A stretch of DNA of 64,000 nucleotides. Origin: CBDAPU01 sp965198875. Its GTDB lineage: Bacteria > Pseudomonadota > Gammaproteobacteria > Eutrophobiales > Eutrophobiaceae. Made by a program: the position numbers and the translations under genes. The notes beneath the pieces were generated by a model. That model searched no databases. It was not told where the DNA came from and saw only the letters and a list, made by a program, of their open reading frames with translations. Numbering within the stretch: the stretch's first letter is position 1; each line of letters starts with the position of its first letter. Shown in pieces: positions 17,524 through 25,608 of the stretch. Location: contig CBDAPU010000001.1 in assembly GCA_965198875.1 (NCBI GenBank), positions 310,001 to 374,000 of the forward strand, in the 5' to 3' direction.

Positions 17524-19695
17524 ATGACTAGATCAGTAAACAGAGCGAGTGTGGACGGCATGATATTTTCAGTATTCATGTTGTTGCCGTTATCGGGCCA
17601 TGTTCTCGCACAGGGCGGCGCTTTGCAGCTTGAGGAGATTGTGGTCACCGCAGAATACCGTGAGGAGAATTTGCAGGATGTGCCGGTCTCGGTCACGGCC
17701 TTCAGCGCTGATGACATTGCCCGTTCGGGTATCGAGAGCACACAGGACTTTATCAACTTAACGCCCAACATGACCCTGGATGATTCCTTCACCCTGGGCA
17801 ATACCTTTGTGCAGGTACGCGGCGTGGCGCAGATCAACAACGCCGACTCGCCCGTGGCCATTGTCGTGGATGGCGTCCCGCAGAACAACCAGAAGCAACT
17901 CAAACAGGCATTATTTGACATCGAGCGCATTGAGGTGTTGAAAGGACCGCAAGGCTCACTGTACGGGCGCAACGCCATTGGCGGCGCCATCAACATCGTC
18001 AGCAAGATCCCGGGTAACGATCTTGAAGGAAAAATAAGGGCCGGGACAGGCAACGGCGGGCTGGCGAAGGTAAGCGGTGCGCTCGGCGGCGCCCTGGTGG
18101 CAGATCGCCTGCTGTTTCGCTTATCCGGCGCCTTTAAGGATTTTAACGGCGTCACTGAAAACAGCTTCCTGGGGCAGGATGTGGATTTCTACACCAGCCG
18201 CGATATTCGTGGCCGCCTGCTGTGGCAGGTGAGTGATACGCTGAGCGTTGATGGCCGCCTTGCCTTCTCGGACGCCGATGGTGGTTGTTGCAGCGATACT
18301 TTCATCCCCAATCCCAACCTGCCCCGAAGCGGCGCCAACCCCGCCAGCAACACCTTCACCCGCCCCTATACCAATGTGCTGGGCGAGACCGATAAAAAAC
18401 GCTTCATCGAGGGCACGGTGAAGATCAACTGGGATACCGCCCTGGGTGATTTGACTTACATCTTAGGCGTCAGCGATGTGGAAGAGACCTATTTTGCCGA
18501 TCTGGATTTCACTAACAATACCACTAACGGTCTCAGTGCTTTTCTCGGCGGCCTGATCGGCGTTCCACTGGGCGTGGGACAGCAACAAATACTGGATGTG
18601 GCGCTAACAAGCCATGAGCTGCGCCTCACCTCACCGGACGAGCAACGACTACGCTGGATTGCCGGGCTCTACTACCTGGACACGGAGCGTGATCTGACCA
18701 CCCTCGCCTCCGTGGAAATACCCGGCACGGCGCTGGTGTCTTCCCGAGCGAGCTTCTCATCCCCGCCCTTTCTCAATATCGCCGAAGAGAACGACAACAG
18801 GGCCTTTGCCCTGTTCGGTCAGGCGGAATACGACTTGACCGATGAGCTGGAACTGACCCTGGGGCTGCGTTATGACTACGATGAGCGCAAGCATCAGGCA
18901 TTAAGCCCGACGACAAACACGCCTAAGAAGAGCTTTTCCGACTTGCAACCGCGCATTGTGCTCAGCAAGCGCTGGGGCGAGGATGTGCTCAGCTATGCCA
19001 GCTACAGCCGCGGCTTTCGCTCCGGTGGCTTTAATGCGCCCAGTGTCGCCAGTGCAAGGTTTAACGAGGAGACCCTGGATAATGTTGAACTCGGCTTCAA
19101 GAGCACCTGGTTTGAGCGGCGCTTTATACTGAACGGTGCCCTGTTCTACGCCAAAAGCGAGGATTTCCAGTATTTCCGCGTCGACATCGCCACCGCCTCA
19201 CAGATCATCGAGAACATCGACAGGGTGGATATGCTTGGCGTTGAGCTGGATTTTCAGGCTCTGCTGGCCGAGCGCTGGACGCTGTTCGGCGCACTGGGGA
19301 TCACCGATTCCGAGATCAAAACGTTCGTATCTCGTCCACAGGATGAGGGCAAGCGCACACCCAAGAACCAACAGTACAGCCTTAACATCGGCACGGAATA
19401 CCGCCTGCCGCTGACCGGCGAGGTTGAAGGCAGTTTGCGTATCGACTACGAACACCGAGGGAAAAAATACTGGCATTCCGACAACCTGAACCCCATGGGC
19501 GACTTTGGCCTGTTGGGTGGCCGGGCGACGCTGACCACTGAAAACTGGACAGTCCTCATCTGGGCGAAGAACATCTTCGATGAGCTGTACTGGCAGGACT
19601 ACAACGCCTCCCTCTTCGCCGGCACGGTCGGCGGCGACATCGGCTTTCTGGCACGAGGGCGCACCTATGGCATTGATCTGGAGTATCGCTTCTGA
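17524..19695 (+). CDS. TonB-dependent receptor
   Basis: 723 residues. The ATG follows a strong ribosome site (agggggatcgaag). A signal peptide (residues 1-36, FMLLPLSGHVLAQ) precedes the TonB box (LEEIVVTAEYREE), a plug domain (VQVRGVAQINNADSP, GPQGSLYGRNAIGGAI) and a long beta-barrel ending in an aromatic (LEYRF). It is of the same subfamily as the receptor at 1048, with several matching motifs, so the two may be old paralogues. It sits between the HyuA-like pair and an Asp/Glu-type racemase, with the racemase starting only 11 bp after its stop. The group therefore looks like an uptake-and-processing unit for one substrate. Confidence 0.93.
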   Translation: MTRSVNRASVDGMIFSVFMLLPLSGHVLAQGGALQLEEIVVTAEYREENLQDVPVSVTAFSADDIARSGIESTQDFINLTPNMTLDDSFTLGNTFVQVRGVAQINNADSPVAIVVDGVPQNNQKQLKQALFDIERIEVLKGPQGSLYGRNAIGGAINIVSKIPGNDLEGKIRAGTGNGGLAKVSGALGGALVADRLLFRLSGAFKDFNGVTENSFLGQDVDFYTSRDIRGRLLWQVSDTLSVDGRLAFSDADGGCCSDTFIPNPNLPRSGANPASNTFTRPYTNVLGETDKKRFIEGTVKINWDTALGDLTYILGVSDVEETYFADLDFTNNTTNGLSAFLGGLIGVPLGVGQQQILDVALTSHELRLTSPDEQRLRWIAGLYYLDTERDLTTLASVEIPGTALVSSRASFSSPPFLNIAEENDNRAFALFGQAEYDLTDELELTLGLRYDYDERKHQALSPTTNTPKKSFSDLQPRIVLSKRWGEDVLSYASYSRGFRSGGFNAPSVASARFNEETLDNVELGFKSTWFERRFILNGALFYAKSEDFQYFRVDIATASQIIENIDRVDMLGVELDFQALLAERWTLFGALGITDSEIKTFVSRPQDEGKRTPKNQQYSLNIGTEYRLPLTGEVEGSLRIDYEHRGKKYWHSDNLNPMGDFGLLGGRATLTTENWTVLIWAKNIFDELYWQDYNASLFAGTVGGDIGFLARGRTYGIDLEYRF

Positions 19696-19706
19696 GCGGA
19701 AGGCTT

Positions 19707-20474
19707 ATGAAAACGACAGTGCATCTTATTACCCCCATCATCACCAGGGGGATAAGGCAGTTACATGATATAAAACAACTGGAGCGCGCCGATCTGGCGT
19801 TTACCCATTCGCTGCTTGAGCAGGGCCCGGCGTCTATTGAGTCGGCGTTTGATGAGGCGCTCAGTGTGCCCGATACCATAAAGAAGGCCATTGAAGCTGA
19901 GCGAAATGGCGCTCATGCCATCGTCATAGATTGCATGGGTGATCCGGGTCTTGACGCCTGCCGGGAAGTCGTGTCCATCCCTGTCCTCGGGCCGTGCCAG
20001 ACTTCCATGTACATGGCCGCTCTGCTCGCACACAGTTTCGGGTTCATCACGGTGCTGGAGAGGTTAAGGCCGATGATCGATAACATGGCCTCTCAATATG
20101 GGATTAAGGATAAGTATGTTTCATTCAGAGCCGTGAATGTGCCGGTACTGGATATACACCATGACATATCGAGGTTGACTGAGGCCTTAACCGAGCAGGC
20201 CATCGAGGCCGTTAAGGAAGATCATGCCGATGGGATAATACTCGGTTGCACCGGCTTTTTAGGTTGTGCGGTCGAGATGCGGCGGGGCCTTCTGCAAGCT
20301 GGCCTGGATGTGCCGGTGATCGATCCCATTCCGTTGACGGTTCATCTGGCGGACGCTCTTGTTAAAACAGGGTTAAGCCACAGCAAACAAGCATACCGGC
20401 TCCCGGGTGTTAAAGCATTGGCCGGTTATGACATGCCGGGCTTTGGCTCCCCGGTTAGGCGAGAGGTTGCCTGA
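19707..20474 (+). CDS. Asp/Glu/hydantoin racemase superfamily protein
   Basis: 255 residues. Two-domain Asp/Glu racemase fold with the two catalytic cysteines expected of the superfamily: the first in VIDCMGDPGLDA (near residue 75) and the second in GIILGCTGFLG (near residue 177). Superfamily members include hydantoin racemase, arylmalonate decarboxylase, maleate isomerase and AroM. With a HyuA-like protein upstream, hydantoin-type or amino-acid racemisation is the simplest reading. It is 11 bp downstream of the TonB receptor and probably co-transcribed. The exact reaction cannot be assigned from sequence. Confidence 0.87.
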   Translation: MKTTVHLITPIITRGIRQLHDIKQLERADLAFTHSLLEQGPASIESAFDEALSVPDTIKKAIEAERNGAHAIVIDCMGDPGLDACREVVSIPVLGPCQTSMYMAALLAHSFGFITVLERLRPMIDNMASQYGIKDKYVSFRAVNVPVLDIHHDISRLTEALTEQAIEAVKEDHADGIILGCTGFLGCAVEMRRGLLQAGLDVPVIDPIPLTVHLADALVKTGLSHSKQAYRLPGVKALAGYDMPGFGSPVRREVA

Positions 20475-20511
20475 AGGAAACCTAAGACCCGGCCTAAGTG
20501 TCCTTAAATTA

Positions 20512-21168
20512 TTAAAAAGCCATCTCTGGAACGGACTCAGGCACGACCATCTCGCCAGCGGTTTTCGCCAGGATCTCATCAATGCTAACACCCGGCGCCC
20601 GTTCTTTGAGCCAGAACTTGCCCTCGTTGATCTCCACATAGGCCAGATCGGTCACGACTTTATGTATGCAAGCGGCACCGGTTAAGGGCAGTGTGCACCT
20701 GGACAGTAGCTTTGATTCTCCTTTTTTACTTGCATGGGTCATGGTGACGATGATGTTGTCAGCGCCGGCCACCAGATCCATGGCGCCGCCCATGCCCTTG
20801 ATCACTTTGCCCGGGATCATCCAGGATGCGATGTTACCTTGTACGTCCACCTCAAAAGCGCCGAGCACGGTGAGATCAACATGCCCCCCTCGGATCATGG
20901 CGAAGGATTCGGCGGAATGAAAGATGGAGGCACCGGTGATGGCCGTTACCGTTTGTTTTCCGGCATTGATCATGTCGGCGTCCAGTTGCGCTTCGTTAGG
21001 AAACGGGCCCATACCCAACAAGCCGTTTTCCGACTGCAACATCACCGCCATGCCGTCAGGGATATAGTTAGCCACCAGGGTGGGGATGCCAATGCCGAGG
21101 TTGACGTAATAGCCGTCTTGCAGCTCCCGGGCGACACGCATGGCCATCTGTTCTCGGGAGAGCGCCAT
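20512..21168 (-). CDS. scoB: 3-oxoacid CoA-transferase subunit B (SCOT beta)
   Basis: 218 residues. With ScoA it transfers CoA from succinyl-CoA to acetoacetate. Diagnostic motifs are YVNLGIGIPTLVANYI and SENGLLGMGP, the latter holding the catalytic glutamate. The ATG at 21168 is preferred over an upstream extension because it is 4 bp from the scoA stop and matches the usual N-terminus (SREQMAMRVARELQDG). It is the last gene of the fah-maiA-scoA-scoB operon. There it converts the acetoacetate end product of tyrosine breakdown to acetoacetyl-CoA for thiolysis. Confidence 0.95.
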   Translation of the reverse strand: MALSREQMAMRVARELQDGYYVNLGIGIPTLVANYIPDGMAVMLQSENGLLGMGPFPNEAQLDADMINAGKQTVTAITGASIFHSAESFAMIRGGHVDLTVLGAFEVDVQGNIASWMIPGKVIKGMGGAMDLVAGADNIIVTMTHASKKGESKLLSRCTLPLTGAACIHKVVTDLAYVEINEGKFWLKERAPGVSIDEILAKTAGEMVVPESVPEMAF

Positions 21169-21172
21169 GGTG

Positions 21173-21871
21173 TTAGGCCATAATGGTGCGTTGTTCGATA
21201 CGCTTCTCGAACGTACCTTCAATGAGTCTGTCAACATAAATACCCGGCGTATGTATCTCGGCAGGTTCCAGCTCCCCGGGGGCGACGATCTCTTCTACTT
21301 CAACCACCGTGATCTTGCCGGCCGTGGCCGCTATTGGATTGAAGTTCTGTGCCGTATGACGATAGATGACGTTGCCGTAACGATCCGCCCGCCAGCCTTT
21401 CACAATAGCGAAGTCGCCGGTGATGGCCTCTTCCAGGATGTAGTGCTTGCCGTTAAACTCCCGCATCTCCTTGCCTTCAGCAACGGGTGTGCCGTAACCT
21501 GTCGCCGTATAAAATGCCGGTATGCCGGCGCCACCGGCGCGTATTTTCTCGGCCAATGTGCCCTGCGGGGTGAGGTCGACTTCCATCTCGCCGTCTAGTA
21601 GCTGTGCTTCGAACAGGGCGTTCTCACCCACATAGGATGCGATCATCTTTTTGATCTGTTTATCTTGTAGCAATAACCCCAGGCCAAAATCATCTACACC
21701 GCAATTATTAGAGACGATGGTTAAATCACGCACACCGGATCGCTTGATCTGTGCAATACAACCCTCCGGGATCCCGCACAAACCAAAACCACCGGCAATG
21801 ATGGTCATCCCATCCCGGATCCCGTCCATGGCGGTTTCGTAATCGCTTACGACTTTGTCAAATCCGGCCAT
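21173..21871 (-). CDS. scoA: 3-oxoacid CoA-transferase subunit A (SCOT alpha)
   Basis: 232 residues, the normal length for the family. It shows the CoA-transferase N-terminal glycine motif (IIAGGFGLCGIPEG) and the GAGIPAFYTATGYGT segment typical of the alpha subunit. It begins 33 bp after maiA and ends 4 bp before scoB, all on the minus strand, so one transcript serves the pathway. Cytoplasmic heterotetramer with ScoB. Confidence 0.95.
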   Translation of the reverse strand: MAGFDKVVSDYETAMDGIRDGMTIIAGGFGLCGIPEGCIAQIKRSGVRDLTIVSNNCGVDDFGLGLLLQDKQIKKMIASYVGENALFEAQLLDGEMEVDLTPQGTLAEKIRAGGAGIPAFYTATGYGTPVAEGKEMREFNGKHYILEEAITGDFAIVKGWRADRYGNVIYRHTAQNFNPIAATAGKITVVEVEEIVAPGELEPAEIHTPGIYVDRLIEGTFEKRIEQRTIMA

Positions 21872-21904
21872 GTTTTAATTTCATTATTTATCAGCGGGAA
21901 GGTG

Positions 21905-22552
21905 TTATGTGTTTGCGTCGATTTGACGCTCAGGCGCTGCATCCTGGAAGGCGTCTAATGCCATACAGGCATGTTCAATTTTGATCAAAGTGGGGAAGTT
22001 GTCCAGGGGCACATGAAAACGACGGGCATTGTAGATCTGCGGGATCAGGCACAGATCGGCAATGGTGATCTGATCGTCCATACAGTAGGGCCCGCTCCAG
22101 TTCCTCTTTGCAAGTAACTTCTCCAGGGCGGTAAAACCGCTTGTGATCCAGTGGGCATACCAGGCGTCCTTCATATCATCGTCCAGATTGAAATCGTTTT
22201 TTATGTATTTTAATACACGCAGGTTATTGAGTGGATGGATGTCACAGGCGACAGCCAGGGCGAGATGTTGTGTGAATGCACGTTCCCGTCTGTCTTTCGG
22301 GTACAACGGGGGGGCGGGGTGTTGACCGTCAAGATAATCGATGATGGCCAGGGACTGGCCGATGATCACATCACCATCTTCAAGGGTTGGAATGATCCCT
22401 TGCGGATTCTTTAACTGATATGCCTGCTGGAATTGTTCACCACCATCACGAAGCGGATCGATGGGTATGACTTCATAATCAAGGGCCTTCAGGTTCAGCG
22501 CGATACGTACCCGGTATGAGGCGGACGAGCGCCAGTAGCTGTAGAGTTTCAT
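21905..22552 (-). CDS. maiA: Maleylacetoacetate isomerase (zeta-class GST)
   Basis: 215 residues. Converts maleylacetoacetate to fumarylacetoacetate using glutathione. The N-terminal thioredoxin-like domain has the zeta-class motif YWRSSASYRVRIALNLK (residues about 6-22) and the glutathione-binding NPQGIIPTL and GQSLAIIDYLD segments. The C-terminal helical domain is complete. The canonical SSCS active-site motif reads SSAS, a variant common in bacterial members. Its ATG overlaps the fah stop (ATGA), indicating coupling. Confidence 0.94.
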   Translation of the reverse strand: MKLYSYWRSSASYRVRIALNLKALDYEVIPIDPLRDGGEQFQQAYQLKNPQGIIPTLEDGDVIIGQSLAIIDYLDGQHPAPPLYPKDRRERAFTQHLALAVACDIHPLNNLRVLKYIKNDFNLDDDMKDAWYAHWITSGFTALEKLLAKRNWSGPYCMDDQITIADLCLIPQIYNARRFHVPLDNFPTLIKIEHACMALDAFQDAAPERQIDANT

Positions 22553-23556
22553 AGGGAACCCTGGCCGGCGGGCGGGTGATATTGAACGATCACCTGATCG
22601 ATCTTGCCGAAGATAGAATGACCGCTCGCATCAAACATCTCTATTTCGATATGATCGCCAAACTTCATAAACTCCGTGGCGGGCTTGCCGTTTGCAATGG
22701 TTTCCAGGGATCGGATCTCAGCCAGACAGGAGGCGCCATCTTTACTGCCCGCATTGGCGACGGTGCCCGAACCAATCACCGTGCCCGCCATCAGCGGGCG
22801 TGACTTTGCGGCGTGCGAGATTAACCGCGGCAAGTTGAAAGTGTTATCCATACCGGCATTGGGAGAGCCCACCTTCCTGCCGTTCAGGGTTGAATGCAGG
22901 GGCAGGTGTATTTTACCGTCTCGCCAGGCGTCACCCAACTCATCGGGTGTGACTGCAACGGGCGAGAAGGCCGTCCAGGGTTTTGACTGATAAAAACCAA
23001 ATTGTTTGGCCAGCTCCGCCGGGATCAGGTTTCTGAGGGACACATCATTTAAGATGGTCACCAGCTTAATGTGTTTTTCCGCCTGCCGAGGGGTGATCCC
23101 GGCCGGCACGTCATCGGTAATGACGCCGATTTCCGATTCAAAGTCGATCCCCCATGCCTCATCCTCTACCAGCACATCATCACAGGGGCCGATGAAGGCG
23201 TCCGAGGCGCCCATGTACATCAATGGGTCGCTCCAGAAGGAGGCGGGTAATTCGGCGCCGCGGGCCTTGCGTACCAGCTCCACATGGGTGACGTAGGCGC
23301 TACCATCGGCCCAATGGTATGCCCGAGGCAGGGGAGCGGCAAGCTGCTCAGGATCAAAATCAAAAGCCCCATGAAGATGTCCCGCCTCAAGTTCATTAAA
23401 AACCGCACGTAGCGCCGGCTCGGCATGTGACCATTCATCCAGCGCAGCCTGCATGGTGGCGGCAATGTTCGCTACCGTCACCGCCTTGCTCATGTCACGA
23501 TTAACCACGATCAGGGCGCCGTCACGGCCTCCTTCTTTAAGACTGGCGAGTTTCAC
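22549..23556 (-). CDS. Fumarylacetoacetate hydrolase family protein, likely fumarylacetoacetase
   Basis: 335 residues. The C-terminal FAH domain shows the metal-binding acidic cluster (VEDEAWGIDFESEIGVITDD, near residues 132-151) and GSGTVANAGSKDG. The N-terminal domain (MKLASLKEGGRDGALIVVNR) is of the bacterial FAA_hydrolase_N_2 type, shorter than the eukaryotic enzyme. Placement at the head of an operon with maiA and scoAB, divergent from hmgA, makes fumarylacetoacetate cleavage to fumarate and acetoacetate the clear role. The 143-bp divergent gap with hmgA should contain both promoters. Confidence 0.93.
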   Translation of the reverse strand: MKLASLKEGGRDGALIVVNRDMSKAVTVANIAATMQAALDEWSHAEPALRAVFNELEAGHLHGAFDFDPEQLAAPLPRAYHWADGSAYVTHVELVRKARGAELPASFWSDPLMYMGASDAFIGPCDDVLVEDEAWGIDFESEIGVITDDVPAGITPRQAEKHIKLVTILNDVSLRNLIPAELAKQFGFYQSKPWTAFSPVAVTPDELGDAWRDGKIHLPLHSTLNGRKVGSPNAGMDNTFNLPRLISHAAKSRPLMAGTVIGSGTVANAGSKDGASCLAEIRSLETIANGKPATEFMKFGDHIEIEMFDASGHSIFGKIDQVIVQYHPPAGQGSL

Positions 23557-23699
23557 AAGCAGGCCCCCTGGACGCTATATAATGCTTTTAATCGCCCATT
23601 ATCTCAGCGGATTGATCTGGCTGACATGATGGATTGAAATGAATGACATTTCTAACCATACTGATTTTACACGAACCAAGTCAAGCGAAGGAGCCAAAC

Positions 23700-25028
23700 A
23701 TGGCGATGAACCCGCACACAGCAGTTAAGCCTGATGTTACTGAAACCCATGCTTATTTATCCGGTTTTGGTAATGAACATGAATCAGAGGCGCTGCCCGG
23801 CGCCTTGCCCCAGGGCCGGTTTTCTCCGCAAAAAGTGGCCTATGGCCTCTACGCCGAGAAGTTCAGCAGCACCGCCTTTACCGCACCGCGGGAGTCGAAC
23901 CGTCGCACCTGGTTTTATCGTATTAGGCCCTCAGTCACGCAGGGCGATTTTCGTCCACTCCAGCATGATCACCTGCAAAGTGCCCCAATAACGGACGTGA
24001 TCACACCACCTGATCCCATGCGCTGGCGCCCCATTCCCGTGCCGGATGAACCCAGGGACTTTATTGATGGACTGGTGACTTTCGCTGCGAACGGCAATGT
24101 GGCGACACAGATCGGTTGCGGTATTCATTACTATCTCGCTAATCGTTCCATGCAAAACCGCTATTTCTATGACGCCGATGGTGAGCTGCTTATCGTGCCG
24201 CAACAGGGGCGGCTGGCTGTGCATAGCGAATGTGGCAGGCTGGATGCAAAACCCGGTGAGATAATACTCATACCCAGGGGCATGAAGTTCTCAGTCGCTC
24301 TGCCCGACGGGCCGAGCCGTGGTTATGTCTGTGAGAACTACGGCGCCGCCTTTTCTCTGCCGGAGCGTGGCCCCGTTGGTTCAGACGGTTATGCCAATGA
24401 TCGGGATTTCAAGGCGCCAGTGGCCGCTTATGAAGACAAGGAAGATGACTGCCAGTTGGTGTGCAAGTTTGCAGGCCGTCTTTATGCTTGCCAGCTCGAT
24501 CATTCCCCTTTAGATGTGGTGGCCTGGGTGGGTAACTCGGCGCCGTATAAATATGACCTCACGCGGTTCAATGTCATCGGCACGGTGAGTTATGATCACC
24601 CTGATCCTTCCATCTTCACTGTCTTAACCTCTCCCTCGGAAACTTACGGCACGGCCAATGTGGATTTCGTTATATTTCCACCCAGGTGGATGGTGGGCGA
24701 GGATACCTTCCGCCCCCCCTGGTATCACCGTAACATCATGAGTGAGTTTATGGGTTTGATCTATGGCAGGTACGATGCGAAGGCGGATGGTTTTATCCCC
24801 GGTGGCGCCAGTTTGCATAATTGCATGTGTGCCCACGGACCTGATGGTGAGGCATTTGAAAAGGGCTCAAATGCGAAACTGGCGCCGGTCAAACAGGAGG
24901 CCACGATGGCGTTTATGTTTGAGTCCCGCTATGTGATCCAGCCGACAAGGTTCGCCCTGGAGTGCCCCCAGCGACAACAACACTACACGGATTGCTGGTC
25001 TCACCTTGATCGGCATTTTACGCGATAA
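23700..25028 (+). CDS. hmgA: Homogentisate 1,2-dioxygenase
   Basis: 442 residues, the usual length. Opens the homogentisate ring to maleylacetoacetate with non-haem Fe(II). The ATG at 23700 follows AAGGAG by 7 bases and is preferred to an upstream ATG at 23643. Family signatures: HAYLSGFGNEHESEALPGAL at the N-terminus; the iron-ligand region PPWYHRNIMSEFMGLIYG (His and Glu) and the distal SLHNCMCAHGPD (His). It is divergent from fah-maiA-scoAB. No 4-hydroxyphenylpyruvate dioxygenase is in the window, so the homogentisate-forming step must be encoded elsewhere or homogentisate is imported. Confidence 0.97.
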   Translation: MAMNPHTAVKPDVTETHAYLSGFGNEHESEALPGALPQGRFSPQKVAYGLYAEKFSSTAFTAPRESNRRTWFYRIRPSVTQGDFRPLQHDHLQSAPITDVITPPDPMRWRPIPVPDEPRDFIDGLVTFAANGNVATQIGCGIHYYLANRSMQNRYFYDADGELLIVPQQGRLAVHSECGRLDAKPGEIILIPRGMKFSVALPDGPSRGYVCENYGAAFSLPERGPVGSDGYANDRDFKAPVAAYEDKEDDCQLVCKFAGRLYACQLDHSPLDVVAWVGNSAPYKYDLTRFNVIGTVSYDHPDPSIFTVLTSPSETYGTANVDFVIFPPRWMVGEDTFRPPWYHRNIMSEFMGLIYGRYDAKADGFIPGGASLHNCMCAHGPDGEAFEKGSNAKLAPVKQEATMAFMFESRYVIQPTRFALECPQRQQHYTDCWSHLDRHFTR

Positions 25029-25608
25029 CGGAATGCACCTGTCTGAAAATCGTTATTTCCCGCCTGTGCTACATTTTCATCTTATCTCAAATTGCTTTCA
25101 TCTGCGTTCGTATAGAGCGCGCTTCTCGAGACGCCCATGCCCTGCACAGAGATAAAGATCTCTCATGCTGACACCGGCTCACAATACGATGAATGAAGGG
25201 AAGCGCCGCATTAAATCATAAAGACGTTTTTGCCCTGTCGGCCTTCCATCATAACGATCAAGAGCCGCGCATCAAGGGAGTAAGACGCATTTTAACCCAT
25301 ATCGAAAAAGTCAGTTTAATTGACGTTGACAAACTCGTATGCGATCACAAAACATATCGATGTATGATCAGGAATGATGCAGGTGTTTTGTATTATGATA
25401 GCAATCACCCTTGAGTATTTCTTATCATATATGATCGCCGAGGAAGTGATGAATAAACTTGATAAGTTGCTCGAGTAAGGTTGATGCTTGTAATCCTGCA
25501 TGAAATTTAGTGTGACAGACTTTTTTAAGCGACTACAATCCTGCGAAAGACTGCTCTCATTCACGGGAGAATTGACGATACATTTTTATGACTACTGGAG
25601 GCGCTGCT
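25029..25608. other. 580-bp intergenic region, possible decayed gene
   Basis: No intact gene is supported. A short plus-strand stretch (about 25285-25414) encodes HIEKVSLIDVDKLVCDH followed by a TYRCMIRNDAGV-like strand pattern. This vaguely resembles the start of a LytTR DNA-binding domain, but it has no convincing start or upstream receiver domain. The last 60 bp hold the ribosome site of the next gene (actactggagg). Otherwise nothing is recognised. Confidence 0.3.

Noticed and set aside
23885..23915. Resemblance to a tRNA T-arm (gggagtcgaaccg) inside hmgA
   Set aside because: Encodes conserved HmgA residues (PRESNRRTW) and has no cloverleaf around it; chance match, not an attachment site.
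25193..25414. Possible LytTR regulator fragment
   Set aside because: Similarity is vague and confined to about 30 residues; not enough to call a gene or pseudogene.
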